NCBI GenBank assembly: GCA_036877525.1
Contig: JAZGTH010000001.1
Span: 13,536,001-13,600,000 of the forward strand
Reading direction: 5' to 3'
Length of the DNA: 64,000 bases
Source: Chromobotia macracanthus
Taxonomy: Eukaryota > Chordata > Actinopteri > Cypriniformes > Botiidae
In this document: piece by piece, positions 58,278 through 64,000 of the stretch
Layout of the letters: each line of letters starts with the position of its first letter
Position numbering within the stretch: the first letter of the stretch is position 1
Made by a program: the position numbers and the translations under genes
Notes under the pieces: model-generated
The model's input: the letters and a program-made list of their open reading frames with translations, nothing else
Database searches by the model: none
What the model was told of the DNA's origin: nothing

Positions 58278-61200
58278 TTATTCCTCAGCTTCTTTACCCT
58301 GTACACAAGAAAGAAATGAAACATCATTAAAAAAAGTAAAGTGACTTTTATTAAACATTTCGTATTATTTATTTTATTATATTGTATACACTTACGTAAC
58401 TGTGTACACTTTATTTATTAGCTGTATAAATAGGATAAGTACCTTTCCAAATTCACGGCTTTTGGCTCTCAGCTTGTTGACCTGGGACTCAGCGATGTCA
58501 GCTCTCTCCTGAGCCTCCTCCAGCTCATGCTGCACCTTCCTGAACCTGGACAGGTGAGTGTTGGCCTGCTCCTCCTGTCAATGAAATAACATCTGCTAAC
58601 CACCTTGTATCCAAAGTATTCTCCCGCACTATAAATAATACTAAAATAAAATGAATGTTTACTGAACGATTTGCAATTTATACATTAAGTGCATTTCTGT
58701 TTTTTAGCAGAAAGATGTGTATATTATGAAAATCGCAATTCTGTGTGTTTAGTATTCAGTAAGTAATTTACAACAGTAATACACTTATTTCTCCTTCACC
58801 ATTTCCCCCATTTTCTAGTAAAAATGCAAATATGTAAAGTTTTAAATCACTCACAGCCTCTTCACTTTGTCTCTTGTAGGCCTTGACTTTCAGCTGAAGT
58901 TTGTCAACCAGGTCTTGCAGTCTGATAATGTTCTTTTTATCTTCTTCAGTCTGTGTCACAAACAAGTATTAGAAGGAAAGACACTCACTTTTACCATTTA
59001 CTATGCCTACACGTATTTATGTTCGACGATGTACCTGATATGAGAGTTCCTTCACTCTTCTTTCGTATTTACGAACTCCTTTCACAGCTTCAGCACTGCG
59101 TCTCTGCTCAGCCTCAACTTCACATTCCAGCTCACGAACCTGAAACACAAGAGATAAGGGCTGACATTATGCCTGATCTTCTGCTTGAGGTAAACTTTAT
59201 AAGTTTCAAGACAAATATTCATAGGGCACATACTCTAGCTTCCAGTTTCTGGAGCTGTTTCTTTCCACCCTTCATGGCCAGACTCTCAGCCTCATCCAGA
59301 CGGTGCTGCAGGTCTTTGACTGTAACCTCCAGGTTCTTCTTCATCCTCTCGAGATGAGCACTCGTATCCTGCTCTTTCTTCAACTCCTCTGCCATCATGG
59401 CAGCCTACAATTTTGTGTTTTTAGATTAACTTTAAAAGTTTAGATACTTACCCTGCAGATAATGCTGCTATAGAAATCAATGAATCAATCAATGAATACT
59501 GAATTCAGTTAATGACGTTTTCTTACTTACATCAGTAATTGCTTTCCTTGCTTTTTCTTCAGCATTTCGCGCTTCCTGGACCATGTCCTCCATCTCACCT
59601 TGAATCTGGACCAGATCTCCCTCCAGCTTCTTCTTGGTGTTGATAAGACTGGTATTCTAAAGAAATTGAGAAAGTGTTCGGAATGAATATTGTTTATGGT
59701 AAATAGGAGCTATAAATAAAAAAAAGATTTCAAAATGATGCCAAATCATTACTTGGGAGTGCAGAAGTGTTACTCGCTCACTGGCATCCACAAGTTCCTG
59801 CTCAGCCACTTTACGGCCTCTCTCTGTCTGCTCAAGAGCAGCTCTCAGCTCCTCAATCTCAGCCTGCATCAGGTTGTTCCGGCGTTCCACCATGGCAACC
59901 TGTTCTTTCATGTCCTCTTGACTCCTTATAGCCTCATCAAGGTGAAGTTGAGCATCCTGAAGCAATCAAGAGGGACTATTAGATCTTTCAGTTGGAAAGG
60001 TGAAGGTAAAGTGCAACACCTTTGTAGTGTACCAGAACAAACCTTGAGTTGTCCCTGGACATTCCTGAGCTGTTTCTGAGCTTCAGCGGCCTGGCGATTT
60101 GCGTGGCTCAGCTGAATCTCCATCTCATTGAGGTCTCCTTCCATCTTCTTCTTGACTCTCAGAGCATCATTTCTGCTCCTGACTTCAGCATCCAGAGTAC
60201 TCTGCATGGATTCAATCACTCTCTGGCTGTTCCTCTTGATCTGCTCAATCTCCTCATCCTTCTCAGCCAGTTTTCGATCTATCTCGCCCTTCACTTGGTT
60301 CAGCTCAAGTTGAACACGAAGGATCTTAGATTCTTCATGCTCCAGGGTAGCCTGAAACATTAGGATGGTTTGTAAGGTAATGTTCACTGGTCAAATGGAA
60401 GTAAAGGACATTTAGAAATTAAGTTTAACATAAAAGCCCATAAGCGAGAATTAAAAGTGAGGTTACCTCAGCTTCTTCAAGAGCGGTTTGGATTTCTGAT
60501 TTTTCAATTTCCACTGTTTTCTTTCCTTTCTCCAGCTCATGAATTGTCTTTCCAGTCTCACCAATCTGCTCAGTCAAATCTGATATCTCCTCTGCATACA
60601 TGAGGGGACAGAAGATCTTTTTAAACAGTATACTGAACATGTCCTTCAAACAAATGAATGGACAAGGTCTAACAAGGAAAATAACATATCACTGATAATT
60701 CTGCAGTAAATTAGTTTACATACGCTGCAGGTTTTTGTTCTCTCTCTTCAGGGTCTCCAGCTGGTCCAAAGTCTCCTCATAAGAGTTCTTCATTTTGAAA
60801 AGTTCTGTGCTCAGAGAACGGGCCTCTTTCTGGGCTCCTTCCAGCTCTGCCTGACTTTCTTCATATTTCTGCTTCCATTCTGCCAAGACCTTTATAACAA
60901 AATTAATTGTTGAACTAGATTGACTTTCATTTAATAAAATCATATGATAAATGACATAAACTGAAATCTCCCTATGGTGAGGTGCATCACAACAATATGG
61001 AATTTAAATGCCGTACCAAAATGGGTAGCTTTACCTTATCAAAGTTTCTTTGTTTCTTGTCAAGGTTGGCAGCAAGAGCATTAGCTCTCTCCACGTCAAT
61101 CATGAGATCTTCAACTTCACCATGGAGCCTCTGCTTGGTCTTCTCCAAAGAGGCACATTTGGCATTCACAGCCTCAATGGACTCCTCAGCTTCCTGAAGA

Positions 61201-63886
61201 CGCTGAGCAAGCTTTTTCCTAAGAGCAACAACTAAAGGTTTGTCATTGGTACAACTTTTTCCAGCTAAGAAGAAATGTTCTCAGAATGTTGACTAACATT
61301 TTTTAACATTGTTGACTAACATTATTTTCTGTTGTGAGAACTAATTAGGTGATTGAACTTACTTTGCTTCCTCCAGCTCTTCAGTGCGCTGAATGGCATC
61401 AGTCTCATATTTGGTTCTCCACTGAGCTACCTCACTGTTAGCCTTAGACATGCCACGCTGGAGCTCAGCTTTGGCTTCCTGTTCCTCTTCAAACTGCTCT
61501 CTGAGTAGATCACAGTCATGGCGAGCAGATTGGAGTCCATGGGCCAGGGCATTCTTAGCCTGTATACATAAACACAATGTCCCAGAGTTAATCAATCAAA
61601 ACTGATTATGTTCAGTTCATAAGTTCATACGACAGAAAATTTAATTCACCTTGACTTCCTCCTCAATTTGCCTCTTCAGCTCTTCAATCTGTTGAGTGAA
61701 GGCTTGTTTGCTTCGAGTCAGCTGAGAAACTAAAGTCTCTTTTTCCTCAAGCTGACGTCCCATTTCACCTAAAATAAATTTGATAGGTTTTTATAGGCTT
61801 CTTGTGTATGGCAATGTATTTTTTACTATTTTACCTTGTATAATGAAGCTACTTACCGTTTTCTGTCTGAAGTCTTGCCCTTTGAGTTCCTAGATCATTC
61901 AACTGACGTACATGTTCATCATTCTTTGTCTTTAATTCGCTCAATTGATCCTCCAGCGTACGACACATCTTTTCTAGATTAGTCTGCCAAACAAAATGGG
62001 GGTTGTTTTTTATTTACACTGATACAGAACTGTGCAATCAGTCATAAGTCATAAGTTAATACTTGCCTTTGATTTGGCAACAGTCTCCATATTGCTGGAC
62101 AGGTCATCGATCTCCATCTTCAGCTCACTCTTCTCTTTCTCCAGCTTTTGTTTCACTCGCTGGAGGTTGTCGATCTGCTCTCCAAGCTCTGCTACGCTAT
62201 CGGCCTGCTTCTTGCGAAGTGCTGCAGCCGTCGCTTCGTGCTGCAAGGTGGACTCCTCAAGATCACGGCGTAGCTTCTGGAACTCAGCCTCGCGTTTTTT
62301 GTTCATCTCAATCTGGGCAGAGGTGGCACCACCTGCTTCTTCAAGCCTCTCACTGATCTCCTCAAGTTCCCTGGAGAGATCAGATCTCTGCTTCTCGACT
62401 TTAGCTCGAGCAGCACGCTCTGCCTCAATTTCTTCCTCCAGCTCCTCAATACGAGCCTGTGATTGCATAACAAACTTTAATGAGTTATAATTAATTACAA
62501 AGAGCAACAATAAAATCATAATGGCACTTTGAGTGACCTGAAGTTCTTTGATCTTCTTTTGGAGCTGAACACCAAGAGATTGTTCATCTTCAATCTTGGC
62601 CAGAAGTTGGCTTGTTTCAAAGTCCTTCCTGTTTAAAAGAACAAAACAACAGAAAATGAAGGCTTTAATGAAGGCTTAAATATAATAAATTAGAATTACT
62701 CTGAAAATGAACAAGGGGTTCCTAGCTAACAGAGAACATTCTCTGTTCTACAGGTTGACATTGTAGTCCCTTACTTCTTCAGCTTTTCTTCTAGCTGTTG
62801 TTTGTCATTCTCCAGGTCCATTGTGGATTCCTGGGAAAGTTTCAGGTCACCCTCAAGCTTTCTCTTGGCTCTCTCAAGATCCATACGAAGTTTCTTCTCC
62901 TGTTCCAGAGAGCCTTCCAGCTGTTTCACACATTAACATAAAGTGTGAAAGATTAGTAAGCAAAATCCTACTTCTATGGTTGATTTATGGCTCTTGTTAT
63001 AGCATGAACTACTCGATACTGCAAACCAGGACTAGTTCATAAACTCACATCATCGACTTGCTGCTCAAGCTTGGTTTTAGCTTTGGTCAGAGTATTGACT
63101 TTGTCTTCCTCTGCCTGGAGATCATCAAGAGTTTGCTGATGTGCCTCTTGGAGGGCTTTCTTCTCCTTAGTCAGCTTGACAATAAGTTCATCTTGAGATG
63201 CCATTTCCTCAGTAAGGTTTTTAACCTAGAAAACACATATATCTGAATGACTAAAACCTTTGTTTTGAGATTGAGGTTACCAAGACCTTTATTTCAATAT
63301 ATTAACCTTGTTTTCAGTGGCATGTTTCTCCTTCTCCACTTTGGCCAAGGTCAGCTCTAAATCATCAATGTCCTTCTTCAGCTCAGAACACTCATCCTCA
63401 AGTTTCCTCTTTTTTGCTGTCAACTCAGCATTGATTTCCTCTTCATCTTCTAATCTCTCCATTGTCTCTTTAACTTTTGCTTCAAGTTGAATCTTGCTTT
63501 TTATCAGACCTTCACATCTTTCCTCTGCATCAGCAAGATTCTCATTTTCCTACAATGTAATGATATATACGATGAAATCTAGTTTTTGCACATTAATTAT
63601 TATTGCATAAAGCTGCTTTTAAAAACTCACAGCTGCCACTTGTAGCTGAAGGTCATTTTTCTCCTGTAACAGAGAAACCATCTTCTCCTCCAGCTCCTTC
63701 TTCTTGGCGAGCGCCTTTGCGAGATCCTCCTTCATTTTTTCAAAGTTCTCTTTCATGGCCGCCATTTCCTTCTCAGTCTCTGCACTTTTCAGCAGAGGCT
63801 TGATCTTGAAGTACAGCTTCATCCATGGCCAGTGTTTCACGTTCATAAATGAGCGGATGTTGTATTGAATGGCGTAGATGGACTCT
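58278..63886 (-). CDS. Sarcomeric myosin heavy chain, 3' part (rod), 5' end outside window
   Basis: Thick-filament motor protein of striated muscle. Minus exons: 63631-63886, 63307-63549, 63049-63225, 62775-62920, 62538-62628, 62067-62456, 61857-61983, 61650-61768, 61363-61559, 61035-61218, 60724-60889, 60467-60591, 60043-60351, 59753-59956, 59531-59656, 59234-59404, 59035-59139, 58855-58950, 58443-58574 and 58278-58298. All phases agree; about 1127 residues are visible. The first exon holds the end of the lever arm (FMNVKHWPWMKLYFKIKPLL) and the start of S2. The rest is continuous coiled coil through LMM, including the assembly-competence area near the C-terminus, and ends AKSREFGKGKEAEE. 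It resembles fish fast skeletal heavy chains most, but a cardiac/atrial type cannot be ruled out without the motor domain. The intron after the 62067-62456 exon has a GC donor. Confidence 0.92.
61257..61330. mobile_element. Remnant of the CCAGCTAACA MITE family
   Basis: TTCCAGCTAAGAAGAAATGT followed by CTCAGAATGTTGACTAAC matches one end of the family. It is about 70 bases long, in a myosin intron. A smaller remnant (TAGCTAACAGAGAACATTC) is at 62722-62745. Confidence 0.55.
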
Positions 63887-64000
63887 CTGTGATTAAGATC
63901 ATTTGAGATAATCAGAACCATAATTCAAATCTGATGATACATTTATCATTACATTATATTGAGCTGAATTTTTCCAGCAGTGCTATTTGGTTTTATCAAA
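63887..64000. other. Myosin intron running off the window
   Basis: AT-rich intronic sequence upstream of the exon whose acceptor (AATCACAG) is at 63887. The upstream exons lie beyond the right edge. Confidence 0.7.

Overview
The window is nuclear DNA of a ray-finned fish. Genes are split into many small exons with GT-AG introns. The protein sequences are recognisably vertebrate. Intergenic DNA is AT-rich and holds microsatellites, tRNA-derived SINEs and short inverted-repeat elements of the kind common in teleosts, especially otophysans such as cyprinids and loaches. The species cannot be fixed from the sequence. All identifications rest on reading translations and comparing them with remembered protein families; no search was run.

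Layout. (1) 1-5.2 kb: AT-rich upstream DNA with a SINE, TA tracts and one possible unidentified terminal exon on the minus strand. (2) 5.2-8.5 kb, plus: eno1-type enolase, complete in 11 coding exons (433 aa). (3) 9.1-19.1 kb, plus: a rere (atrophin-family corepressor) gene that starts from a CpG-rich promoter directly at the ELM2 region, with no BAH domain upstream. (4) 22.4-24.8 kb, minus: a perm1-like gene with a reading-frame break. (5) 27.8-28.5 kb, minus: rnf223. (6) 32.4-34.2 kb, minus: the C1orf159 homologue. (7) 36.1-38.4 kb, plus: iho1 (ccdc36), a meiotic gene. (8) 39.4-42.5 kb, minus: kbtbd12. (9) 44.6-51.1 kb, plus: slc26a6. (10) 53.6-57.1 kb, minus: p4htm. (11) 58.3-63.9 kb, minus: the last 20 coding exons of a sarcomeric myosin heavy chain that runs off the right edge.

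In every complete gene except perm1 the exon lengths sum to a whole number of codons, which supports the splice sites given. The genes do not form an operon-like unit. They are a teleost synteny block: the left part (eno1, rere, perm1, rnf223, C1orf159) matches human 1p36, and the right part (iho1, slc26a6, p4htm) matches 3p21.3, with kbtbd12 from 3q21. The junction falls in the intergenic promoter region between the C1orf159 homologue and iho1. Convergent pairs are rere/perm1, iho1/kbtbd12 and slc26a6/p4htm. Divergent pairs are C1orf159/iho1 and kbtbd12/slc26a6.

The observations most worth checking are the BAH-less rere, the perm1 frame break, a 226-bp tandem duplication that ends on the rnf223 stop codon, a minisatellite and E2F-like site in the iho1 leader, a GC-AG intron in the myosin gene, and a repeatedly inserted MITE family, one copy of which abuts a slc26a6 splice donor. 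I saw no clearly new biological system.
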